Positions 1 through 5,377 of a DNA stretch of 5,377 bases are shown here, piece by piece. Both the position numbers and the translations under genes were made by a program. Under the pieces are notes generated by a model, which was not told the DNA's origin, searched no databases, and was given only the letters and a program-made list of their open reading frames with translations. Numbering within the stretch: position 1 is the first letter of the stretch; the number at the start of each line of letters is the position of its first letter. Origin of the DNA: an uncultured Flavobacteriaceae bacterium (GTDB taxonomy: Bacteria > Bacteroidota > Bacteroidia > Flavobacteriales > Flavobacteriaceae); NCBI GenBank assembly GCA_913020685.1, contig CAJWAY010000079.1, forward strand, positions 1-5,377, read 5' to 3'.

Positions 1-14
1 AAAATTCACATCAC

Positions 15-53
15 CCGTTTTCCTTATAATAATTTCTTATACAATGAAAACGG
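15..53. repeat. 8 bp inverted repeat, CCGTTTTC/GAAAACGG
   Basis: CCGTTTTC at 15-22 is perfectly complementary to GAAAACGG at 46-53, with a 23-base AT-rich loop between them. The pairing does not extend at either end. The loop is long and no T-run follows on the + strand, so this does not look like a classical intrinsic terminator. It could be a dyad protein-binding site, part of an upstream gene's 3' region, or chance. The repeat is seen directly; any function is unknown. Confidence 0.4.
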
Positions 54-175
54 ATAGTATTAAAAATAGCAAAGTTCTGTGCCATGCAGTGACTTGTTAA
101 TAGGGGTTTAAAACTAAATGAGTTAATAATTTTTCAAATGATAAATCAATCTCAACAAAAATAGTTTTTCCTCGG

Positions 176-272
176 TTTAATTTTAGAACTGTCAGGGGTG
201 ACCAGATATTATCCTTTTTTCTCTTTTGATACTTTTTGAAAATCTTTTAATTTAGAACTTTAAAATAGGGGT
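176..272 (+). repeat. Imperfect direct repeat, TTTAATTT(T)AGAACT plus AGGGGT
   Basis: TTTAATTTTAGAACT at 176-190 recurs as TTTAATTTAGAACT at 246-259, differing only by one T and starting 70 bases apart. Each copy is followed closely by AGGGGT, after 3 bases in the first copy (194-199) and after 7 bases in the second (267-272). The repeat therefore spans two blocks in the same order. It could reflect a local duplication that has since diverged, or paired binding sites upstream of moxR. The similarity is visible in the sequence; the role is unknown. Confidence 0.5.
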
Positions 273-295
273 ATTTCAGGATCAAAACCACTCCC

Positions 296-305
296 GCTAG
301 CTAGC
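296..305. repeat. 10 bp palindrome GCTAGCTAGC
   Basis: GCTAGCTAGC is fully self-complementary and contains two CTAG tetramers. It lies about 85 bases before the moxR start codon in otherwise AT-rich sequence. The symmetry is a visible fact. It may be an operator half of some kind or chance, and nothing nearby decides between these. Confidence 0.35.
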
Positions 306-389
306 TATTTTAACCAATTATTAACAAGCTAACAAAAAAATAATTTTCAATTTTGCACCCCTAGAAAACTTTTTAATAGACACTTTACC

Positions 390-1397
390 ATGAAAGAAAC
401 AATGAATAAGGCTGTTGATATTAAAGGAATCAATGAAAAGATTGAAAGAGAAAGTGCCTTCGTTGATCTATTGACTCTCGAAATCAACAAGTTGATCATA
501 GGCCAAAAAGAGATGGTTGAGCGATTACTTATCGGTCTATTGGGCCGTGGGCATATTTTATTAGAGGGGGTTCCAGGTCTAGCCAAGACCCTTGCCATCA
601 ACACCCTAAGTCAAGCTGTAAAAGGTCAATTCAGCAGGATTCAATTTACCCCCGATCTACTTCCTGCCGATGTGATTGGTACGATGATTTACAATGTAAA
701 GGAGAATGATTTTACGATTAAAAAAGGTCCAGTTTTTGCCAATTTTGTTTTGGCAGATGAGATCAACCGAGCTCCAGCTAAAGTTCAGTCGGCATTACTC
801 GAAGCCATGCAAGAAAAGCAGGTAACCATTGGTGATACCACCTTTAAACTGCCTGCTCCCTTTTTAGTCATGGCTACTCAAAACCCTGTAGAGCAGGAAG
901 GAACCTATCCCTTACCTGAAGCTCAGGTTGATCGATTTATGCTAAAAACCATCATTGATTACCCCCAATTACAAGAGGAGCAATTCATAGTTCGCTCTAA
1001 CCTAAACAATGTTAAAGAAAAAGTAAAAGCAGTAGTAACGACAAAACAGATTGAGATTGCTCAAACGACTGTGAGGGAAATCTATATGGATGAAAAAATT
1101 GAAAAGTACATCCTTGATTTGGTATTTGCAACTAGATATCCAGAGCGTTATAATTTGTCCTCTATCAAACCTCTAATCAGTTTCGGTGCCTCCCCCCGTG
1201 GAAGCATTAATTTGGCTACCGCTGCCAAATGTCATGCCTTTTTAAAACACAGAGGTTATGTTATTCCTGAAGATGTTCGTGCTATTATATACGATGTTTT
1301 GAGACACCGCATTGGCCTTACTTATGAAGCCGAGGCAGAAAATGTTACTACTGAAGATTTGATCAGCCAAATCATTAATGAGGTCGAGGTCCCTTAA
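390..1397 (+). CDS. moxR: MoxR-family AAA+ ATPase
   Basis: This 335-residue protein is a cytoplasmic AAA+ ATPase of the MoxR family, whose members form rings and act as chaperone-like partners of vWA proteins. All the ATPase motifs are visible. Walker A is GVPGLAKT (60-67), Walker B is LADEINR (121-127), and sensor 1 is ATQNP (162-166). The arginine-finger region is PEAQVDRF (176-183), and the lid-domain sensor 2 is GASPRG (266-271). The length is typical for the family, and the C-terminal lid (about 220-330) is complete. The start is the first ATG after an in-frame stop at 330-332; a second ATG four codons later (402) is possible. No Shine-Dalgarno sequence is seen, as is usual in Bacteroidota. 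It is the first gene of the cluster, 32 bases before the DUF58 gene, and probably remodels the vWA proteins encoded downstream or their targets. The family call is very firm; the substrate is unknown. Confidence 0.96.
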   Translation: MKETMNKAVDIKGINEKIERESAFVDLLTLEINKLIIGQKEMVERLLIGLLGRGHILLEGVPGLAKTLAINTLSQAVKGQFSRIQFTPDLLPADVIGTMIYNVKENDFTIKKGPVFANFVLADEINRAPAKVQSALLEAMQEKQVTIGDTTFKLPAPFLVMATQNPVEQEGTYPLPEAQVDRFMLKTIIDYPQLQEEQFIVRSNLNNVKEKVKAVVTTKQIEIAQTTVREIYMDEKIEKYILDLVFATRYPERYNLSSIKPLISFGASPRGSINLATAAKCHAFLKHRGYVIPEDVRAIIYDVLRHRIGLTYEAEAENVTTEDLISQIINEVEVP

Positions 1398-1429
1398 AGT
1401 ATTGGTCTTTTTTTCAAATTCTTTTCCCA

Positions 1430-2296
1430 ATGGACACTAAGGAGCTCTTAAAAAAAGTTCGTAAAATTGAAATCAAGACCCGTCGCTTGAGCGATAATAT
1501 ATTTGGAGGGGAATACCACAGCACCTTCAAAGGAAGAGGGATGACTTTCAGTGAGGTGCGTCAATATCAGTATGGAGATGATGTAAGAAGTATCGATTGG
1601 AATGTGACAGCACGTTACAATGAGCCTTTTGTTAAAGTTTTTGAGGAAGAAAGAGAGTTGACACTTATGTTAATGATTGACATAAGTGGTTCGGAGTTAT
1701 TTGGCACCCAAGGTCAATTTAAAAGGGAGGAACTTACTGAAATTGCCGCAACTTTATCTTTTTCAGCCATGCAAAACAATGATAAAGTAGGAATGATTCT
1801 TTTTTCAGACCAGGTAGAACTTTTTATTCCTCCAAAAAAAGGCCGTTCACACGTTTTGCGAATAATTCGGGAGCTATTGGAATTCAAACCTCAAAGTCAA
1901 AAAACTAGTATTAGTAATGCCCTTGAATTTTTGTCGGGAGTGATGAAAAAGAAAGCCATAGTTTTTATGATGTCTGATTTCATGGATAGTGGGTATGAAA
2001 AGACCCTGAGGATTGTAGCTAAAAAACATGATTTAACTGGAATTAGAATATACGATCGATATGAAGAAAATATGCCCAATATAGGACTGGTTCCGATGTT
2101 AGATAATGAAACCGGGCAAATTGCCTGGGTAAACACCCAATCGTATAGTGTAAGAAAAGCTTATGCGGATAAATATAGTTCTGTAGTGAGTGAATTTGAA
2201 AACCTTTTTCATAAAAATGGTGCTGGTACTTTGCACAGTAGGCTAGACGAGAGTTATGTCAAAAAGTTATTAAACTACTTCAAATCTAGAGGCTAA
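1430..2296 (+). CDS. DUF58 domain protein with vWA fold
   Basis: This 288-residue protein has no signal peptide or membrane span, so it is probably cytoplasmic. The DUF58 signature lies at about 28-62: EYHSTFKGRGMTF followed by VRQYQYGDDVRSIDWNVTAR, running straight into a vWA-like domain. The first MIDAS motif is DISGS (Asp84, Ser86, Ser88). Thr159 (in QKTSISNAL) and Asp183 (in MSDFMD) are good candidates for the remaining metal ligands. DUF58 genes nearly always sit next to moxR, and the product is thought to be a MoxR partner or adaptor; its biochemical activity is not established. This is the short, soluble form usual in Bacteroidota, unlike longer DUF58 proteins with N-terminal membrane spans. 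The ATG start gives the family's typical N-terminus (MDTKELLKKVRKIEIKTRRL). The 32-base gap upstream is T-rich and has no clear ribosome binding site. The stop codon abuts the next start. Confidence 0.94.
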   Translation: MDTKELLKKVRKIEIKTRRLSDNIFGGEYHSTFKGRGMTFSEVRQYQYGDDVRSIDWNVTARYNEPFVKVFEEERELTLMLMIDISGSELFGTQGQFKREELTEIAATLSFSAMQNNDKVGMILFSDQVELFIPPKKGRSHVLRIIRELLEFKPQSQKTSISNALEFLSGVMKKKAIVFMMSDFMDSGYEKTLRIVAKKHDLTGIRIYDRYEENMPNIGLVPMLDNETGQIAWVNTQSYSVRKAYADKYSSVVSEFENLFHKNGAGTLHSRLDESYVKKLLNYFKSRG

Positions 2297-3931
2297 ATGA
2301 CGAGAGATAAATTTTTCTTATGGGTGGGTATCTTTTCCATTGTCTCAATCTTTGCTCAAACAGGCTTCGACTTGCAAGTTGCAGTAGACACAACCAAAAT
2401 GCGGATTGGAGAGCAGATAGAATATACCCTTCAGGTTAAGGCAGACTCAACTTCACAGATTACTTTTTCAGATCAACCATTTTTTGCACCATTTGAAGTA
2501 ATAGATCACAGGCCAATTGATACTCTAAAGGCTAAAAGTCACTATCTCTTTACAAAAAAATACGCTTTGATACAGTTTGACTCTGGAGCCTACTGGTTGC
2601 CTCCCCAAAAGGTTATGGTTAACGGTTTTTCCAAAATATCAGATTCCCTTTTAATTCAGGTTGCCACCGTTCCAGTAGACACCCTCAAGCAAAAACTTTT
2701 TGACATCAAGCCAGTTGCTGAGGTAGAGCAAAACTTTGATAAGCTTTCCCGAGGTATCATTTATGGTTTGTTGGCAGTCCTTTTATTGCTGGGGTTGATT
2801 TACGCTTTTTTCTTTGCCAAAAAAAGAAGAGAAGAACGCAAGAACAAATTACCTGCTTTCGAGCGTGCCATTGAGGAGCTAAAAGCTTTACAAACTGTCT
2901 CCCCCTCCTTACAGGAAGAATACAAACAGTATTATTCGAGACTTACTGATGTAGTAAGGCGCTATTTGGAGGAAGAAGCCAAAATCTCTGCCTTGGAAAG
3001 CACTACCGATGAGCTGCTTTTGATTCTAGAAGCCTTAAAACAATCTGGGCAGTTAGAGTTGGAAAGGCAAACAATCAAGAATCTCAAAACGGTTTTACAG
3101 ACTGCTGATTTGGTCAAGTTTGCACAATCTACCCCAGAGTTTGGCTCTATCTATAAAGACAGGGAATTGGTGGAAGGTGTGGTAATAGAAACCAAAGAAG
3201 CCCTCCCAGAACCCACTCCCGAGGAGATCAAAGAAAGAGAGGAATACCGCCTTTTATTGGCCAAAAAAAGAAGAAAAAAACAATTGTATTGGAGTTTGGC
3301 CTCCCTTGGGGTTTTAGTGATTTTAAGTTTAGGTGCTGCCATATCAATTTATGGTTATTTTCCGGTAAGAGATACACTTATGGGTTACCCTACCATTAAA
3401 TTAAAAAACAAGGAGTGGATCACCAGTCAATATGGAACTCCTCCCGTAAAAATTTCCACACCCGAAGTTTTGAGAAGGGTAAAAACAGAAAAAGGTGGTG
3501 CTTTACGTTTCTCCGCCGGGGACTATGATGCCTCTTTCTTCATCGACTTGGTATTTACACAAAAACCACCTAAGCAGGAAGGTCAAGAGGCTCCCTCAAA
3601 AGAGGACAAGCAGGCCCAACAAAAAGAAAAAGTTCAGGAATTAATTAATGAAATCATTAACGATTTTCAATCTAGAGGGGCGGTCAATATTTTGATCAAA
3701 GACGAGGCAATTACTACCTTATCAGGCCTGCCTGCACTAAAAATTTTTGGAACCCTTGATTATCCAAAAAAAGGAAAAAATAATAGAGTTCGTTGTAACT
3801 ATATCACTCATGTGTTTGATTTTGATCAGGGGGGGATAAACCTGACTTTGCTTTACGAAAAGGATGACCGCTATGGTGAAGACATAGAGAAAAGAGTCAT
3901 GGATAGTTTTGAATTGATAAAAGAATTATAA
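2297..3931 (+). CDS. BatD/DUF4381-like membrane protein with an extra C-terminal periplasmic domain
   Basis: This 544-residue protein has a mosaic layout. Residues 1-20 are a signal peptide with likely cleavage after IFA and before Gln21. Residues 21-150 form a beta-rich region resembling the N-terminal Ig-like part of BatD proteins. A first membrane span (about 153-173) is followed by a very basic stretch (KKRREERKNK). Residues 185-295 are a helical domain with DUF4381/BatD-tail hallmarks: YYSRLTDVVRRYLEEEA, ALESTTDELL and TADLVKFA. A second basic patch (323-328) precedes a second span (about 331-353). Residues 355-544 form a mixed alpha/beta domain interrupted by a charged linker (422-445). 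The charges place the helical domain in the cytoplasm and both ends in the periplasm. The start abuts the DUF58 stop and has an AGAGG four bases upstream. It probably anchors or senses for the MoxR-vWA machinery, by inference only. Databases may name it simply hypothetical or BatD family. Confidence 0.85.
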   Translation: MTRDKFFLWVGIFSIVSIFAQTGFDLQVAVDTTKMRIGEQIEYTLQVKADSTSQITFSDQPFFAPFEVIDHRPIDTLKAKSHYLFTKKYALIQFDSGAYWLPPQKVMVNGFSKISDSLLIQVATVPVDTLKQKLFDIKPVAEVEQNFDKLSRGIIYGLLAVLLLLGLIYAFFFAKKRREERKNKLPAFERAIEELKALQTVSPSLQEEYKQYYSRLTDVVRRYLEEEAKISALESTTDELLLILEALKQSGQLELERQTIKNLKTVLQTADLVKFAQSTPEFGSIYKDRELVEGVVIETKEALPEPTPEEIKEREEYRLLLAKKRRKKQLYWSLASLGVLVILSLGAAISIYGYFPVRDTLMGYPTIKLKNKEWITSQYGTPPVKISTPEVLRRVKTEKGGALRFSAGDYDASFFIDLVFTQKPPKQEGQEAPSKEDKQAQQKEKVQELINEIINDFQSRGAVNILIKDEAITTLSGLPALKIFGTLDYPKKGKNNRVRCNYITHVFDFDQGGINLTLLYEKDDRYGEDIEKRVMDSFELIKEL

Positions 3932-3934
3932 GCG

Positions 3935-4939
3935 ATGTTTGAAGGCATTTATTTTGCGACTCCCAATTATCTTTGGTTGCTTAGTATGATTCCCTTGGTA
4001 GTGGGATGGCATATCTTTACCCGAAAAAAGTCACAAGCAGTTTTAAAAATTTCTTCCCTTGCAGGCTTTCGATCCATTTCCAGTTTTTTGTCCCGATTGC
4101 AACCGGTGTTGTTTGTTTTGAGAATTTTGTCCCTTGTGCTGATTGTTATGGCTTTGGCCCGTCCCCAGACCATGGATGTTTCTACTCGAACCAAGACCAA
4201 CAAAGGGATTGATATCGTAATGGCAATTGATATTTCCTCAAGTATGTTGGCACAGGATTTAAAGCCAAATCGTTTGACTGCTCTTAAAAGGGTGGCAGCG
4301 TCTTTTGTAGACGACCGGGTAAGCGACCGAATTGGATTGGTGATCTACGCTGGGGAAAGTTATACTAAAACTCCTATTACCAGTGACCGTGCCATTGTTA
4401 AAAATGCACTTAGTAAAATTCAGTTTGAGGGTTTGATCGATGACGGAACCGCCATTGGGATGGGATTGGCTACTGCGGTAAACCGACTTAAGGACAGTCG
4501 CGCCAAAAGTAAGGTCATAATACTACTCACTGATGGTGTAAATAACTCTGGTTTCATAGATCCTAAAATTGCCAGTGAATTGGCTGTAGAATACGAAATA
4601 AAAACATACACCATAGGATTGGGAAGTAATGGGACTGCAAGAGCACCCGTAGGGCTTTTACCCAACGGAAAATTCCAATATGGATTGACCAAGGTGGAAA
4701 TTGATGAAGAATTGCTAAAGAATATTGCAATTAATACCGGTGGGTTGTATTTCCGAGCAACTAATAATAAAAAACTGGAGGAGATTTATAATGAAATCAA
4801 CAAACTTGAAAAAACTGAAATTGAGGAATTTAAGTATTACAATTATGAAGAGAAATTCAGACCTTTAATATTGCTGGCACTGACTTTGCTGATTATAGAA
4901 TGGTTGATGAGAAACACTCTTTTTAGAAGCTTTATTTGA
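3935..4939 (+). CDS. batA: BatA, membrane-anchored vWA protein
   Basis: This 334-residue protein has the BatA layout. Two N-terminal membrane spans (about 11-29 and 56-75) are followed by a von Willebrand A domain (about 91-290) and a C-terminal span (about 309-326). The MIDAS is intact: DISSS (Asp99, Ser101, Ser103), Thr172 in DDGTAIG, and Asp200 in LLTDGVNNSG. The segment GSNGTARAPVG near 230-240 and the stretch ending NKLEKTEIEE are typical of Bacteroidota BatA. The N-terminus (MFEGIYFATPNYLWLL) fits the family, which supports this ATG, three bases after the preceding stop. The vWA domain follows the second span, so the domain probably faces the periplasm if the N-terminus is outside, or the cytoplasm if it is inside; the sequence alone does not settle this. 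Known Bat work in Bacteroides links the operon to aerotolerance, and the molecular role is unresolved. Confidence 0.93.
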   Translation: MFEGIYFATPNYLWLLSMIPLVVGWHIFTRKKSQAVLKISSLAGFRSISSFLSRLQPVLFVLRILSLVLIVMALARPQTMDVSTRTKTNKGIDIVMAIDISSSMLAQDLKPNRLTALKRVAASFVDDRVSDRIGLVIYAGESYTKTPITSDRAIVKNALSKIQFEGLIDDGTAIGMGLATAVNRLKDSRAKSKVIILLTDGVNNSGFIDPKIASELAVEYEIKTYTIGLGSNGTARAPVGLLPNGKFQYGLTKVEIDEELLKNIAINTGGLYFRATNNKKLEEIYNEINKLEKTEIEEFKYYNYEEKFRPLILLALTLLIIEWLMRNTLFRSFI

Positions 4940-4940
4940 T

Positions 4941-5377
4941 ATGTATCAACTGGACGCACCTTTTTACTTTTATGGCTTGGGCATACTACCTATCCTTTGG
5001 ATAGGCTATCTTTTAACAATTAGGTGGAAACGTCGAGCACAAAACCGATTTGCGCATTCGGTCTTGATGGAAAAGCTGAGCCCTTATCGTTCAAAGTTCA
5101 AACCGGCTTTGAAATTATTAATGCTTTCACTTGGAATTTCTTTTTTGACCTTGGGTCTTGTGAATCCTAAAATTGGAACTCAACTCGAGACAGTAAAAAG
5201 GGAAGGAGTAGACATTGTTTTTGCCATTGATGTATCTAAAAGTATGCTGGCGGAAGATATTGCCCCGAACAGATTAGAAAAATCCAAACGCTTATCGTCC
5301 GCTATCATTAATCAACTGGCTAGTGACAGAATTGGCATTATTGCCTATGCTGCCCAAGCAATACCTCAGTTGCCAAT
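4941..5377 (+). CDS. batB: BatB, membrane-anchored vWA protein (partial, 3' end beyond window)
   Basis: An ATG one base after the batA stop opens a reading frame that stays open to the window edge, giving 145 complete codons plus two bases. The N-terminus (MYQLDAPFYFYGLGILPILW) has a membrane span at about 11-27, then a basic stretch (TIRWKRR). A second span lies at about 56-75, followed by the start of a vWA domain with GVDIVFAIDVSKSMLAEDI. The MIDAS DVSKS (Asp97, Ser99, Ser101) is intact; the later metal ligands lie beyond the edge. DRIGIIAYAAQAIPQLP near the end matches the usual BatB vWA strand-helix region. It is paralogous to the adjacent BatA but differs in its N-terminus and has Lys inside the MIDAS, as is common in BatB. 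In relatives a BatB of about 340 residues is followed by the TPR protein BatC. Calling it BatB rather than a second BatA rests on order and N-terminal sequence. Confidence 0.9.
   Translation, partial: MYQLDAPFYFYGLGILPILWIGYLLTIRWKRRAQNRFAHSVLMEKLSPYRSKFKPALKLLMLSLGISFLTLGLVNPKIGTQLETVKREGVDIVFAIDVSKSMLAEDIAPNRLEKSKRLSSAIINQLASDRIGIIAYAAQAIPQLP

Larger units (their letters stand above)
102..362. repeat. Four dispersed AGGGGT hexamers in the leader
   Basis: AGGGGT occurs at 102-107, 194-199 and 267-272 on the + strand, and in inverted orientation (ACCCCT) at 357-362. Three of the four extend to TAGGGGT; the copy at 194 has C in the first position. Starts are 92, 73 and 90 bases apart. G-rich hexamers stand out in such an AT-rich region, and the inverted copy lies about 27-32 bases before the moxR start codon. 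They may be regulator-binding sites or remnants of a repeat. This is an observation by eye, without a statistical test. Confidence 0.45.
1..389. other. AT-rich intergenic leader upstream of the moxR-bat cluster
   Basis: No gene can be supported in these 389 bases: stops are frequent, and no stretch reads as a recognisable protein on either strand. In the frame of the downstream moxR gene there is a stop at 330-332 and no ATG between it and position 390, so moxR does not extend leftwards. The region carries repeated and symmetrical short motifs that are listed separately. It probably holds the promoter and 5' untranslated region of the bat cluster, and the end or upstream region of whatever gene lies to the left. 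No strong hairpin followed by a T-run was seen, so no terminator is called. Confidence 0.75.
390..5377 (+). other. moxR-DUF58-batD-like-batA-batB operon (runs off the right edge)
   Basis: Five consecutive + strand genes are separated by 32, 0, 3 and 1 bases, with no terminator or promoter visible between them, so a single transcript is very likely. This is the Bat type of MoxR operon known from Bacteroides and widespread in Bacteroidota. In relatives it normally continues with TPR-containing BatC, a large BatD and sometimes BatE, which would lie beyond 5377. The DUF58 stop and the next start abut (TAAATG), and only one base separates the batA stop from the batB start. This suggests that translation of the membrane components is coupled. 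No gene in the cluster appears broken. Confidence 0.88.

Noticed and set aside
230..238. TACTTTTTG as a -7 promoter element
   Set aside because: It has one extra base relative to TAnnTTTG and lacks a convincing -33 box; it would also leave a leader of about 145 bases with nothing to support it.
348..355. CAATTTTG as a -7 element of the Bacteroidota promoter type (TAnnTTTG)
   Set aside because: It has one mismatch and sits at a plausible distance from moxR, but no TTG/TTTG -33 partner lies about 20 bases upstream. Such near-matches are common in AT-rich DNA, so it is not called.
347..604. Minus-strand open frame of 85 codons across the moxR start
   Set aside because: It lies mostly antisense to the conserved MoxR coding sequence, has no recognisable domain, and reads as low-complexity antisense translation.
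1380..1391. Tandem GAGGTC repeat at the end of moxR
   Set aside because: It simply encodes Glu-Val-Glu-Val at the C-terminus; two copies of a hexamer in coding sequence are not notable.
1396..1414. Possible terminator between moxR and the DUF58 gene (AAAG/CTTT stem then T-run)
   Set aside because: The stem is only four AT-dominated pairs, and the gene order and spacing of this operon type argue for read-through.
4006..4212. Plus-strand open frame of 68 codons inside batA
   Set aside because: It overlaps batA entirely in another frame, where the conserved membrane spans and MIDAS of BatA leave no doubt about the coding frame.

Overview
The window looks like a chromosomal segment of a member of the Bacteroidota, most likely of Flavobacteriales or a close relative. 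The evidence is the gene order (MoxR ATPase, DUF58 protein, BatD-like membrane protein, BatA, BatB), the low G+C content (below 40% by eye), the lack of convincing Shine-Dalgarno sequences before most starts, and an export signal ending in Phe-Ala followed by Gln, which is common in this phylum. No mobile element, CRISPR array, tRNA or rRNA was seen.

Layout: positions 1-389 are AT-rich and contain no gene I can support. They do contain several repeated or symmetrical motifs: four AGGGGT hexamers, a 14-15 bp direct repeat, an 8 bp inverted repeat and a GCTAGCTAGC palindrome. From 390 to the right edge, five genes run on the + strand as one compact cluster. They are a MoxR-family AAA+ ATPase (390-1397), a soluble DUF58/von Willebrand A protein (1430-2296), a two-membrane-span BatD/DUF4381-like protein with an extra C-terminal periplasmic domain (2297-3931), BatA (3935-4939) and the first 145 codons of BatB (4941 to the edge). 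The gaps after the first gene are 32, 0, 3 and 1 nt, which indicates co-transcription and probably translational coupling.

How they may work together: this is the left part of the Bat (Bacteroides aerotolerance) type of MoxR operon. In related genomes it usually continues with a TPR protein (BatC), a large BatD and sometimes BatE. MoxR is a cytoplasmic ring ATPase with intact Walker A, Walker B, sensor and arginine-finger motifs. Three vWA proteins here (DUF58, BatA, BatB) carry intact DxSxS metal-ion-dependent adhesion site (MIDAS) motifs. MoxR-vWA pairs elsewhere act as chaperone-like machines that mature or remodel protein complexes. The substrate of the Bat system is not established, so the role given here (envelope-linked protein maturation or stress tolerance) is inference from family and context.

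The operon is a known, widespread type rather than a new system. The least described parts are the C-terminal domain of the 544-residue protein and the repeat-bearing leader upstream of moxR.
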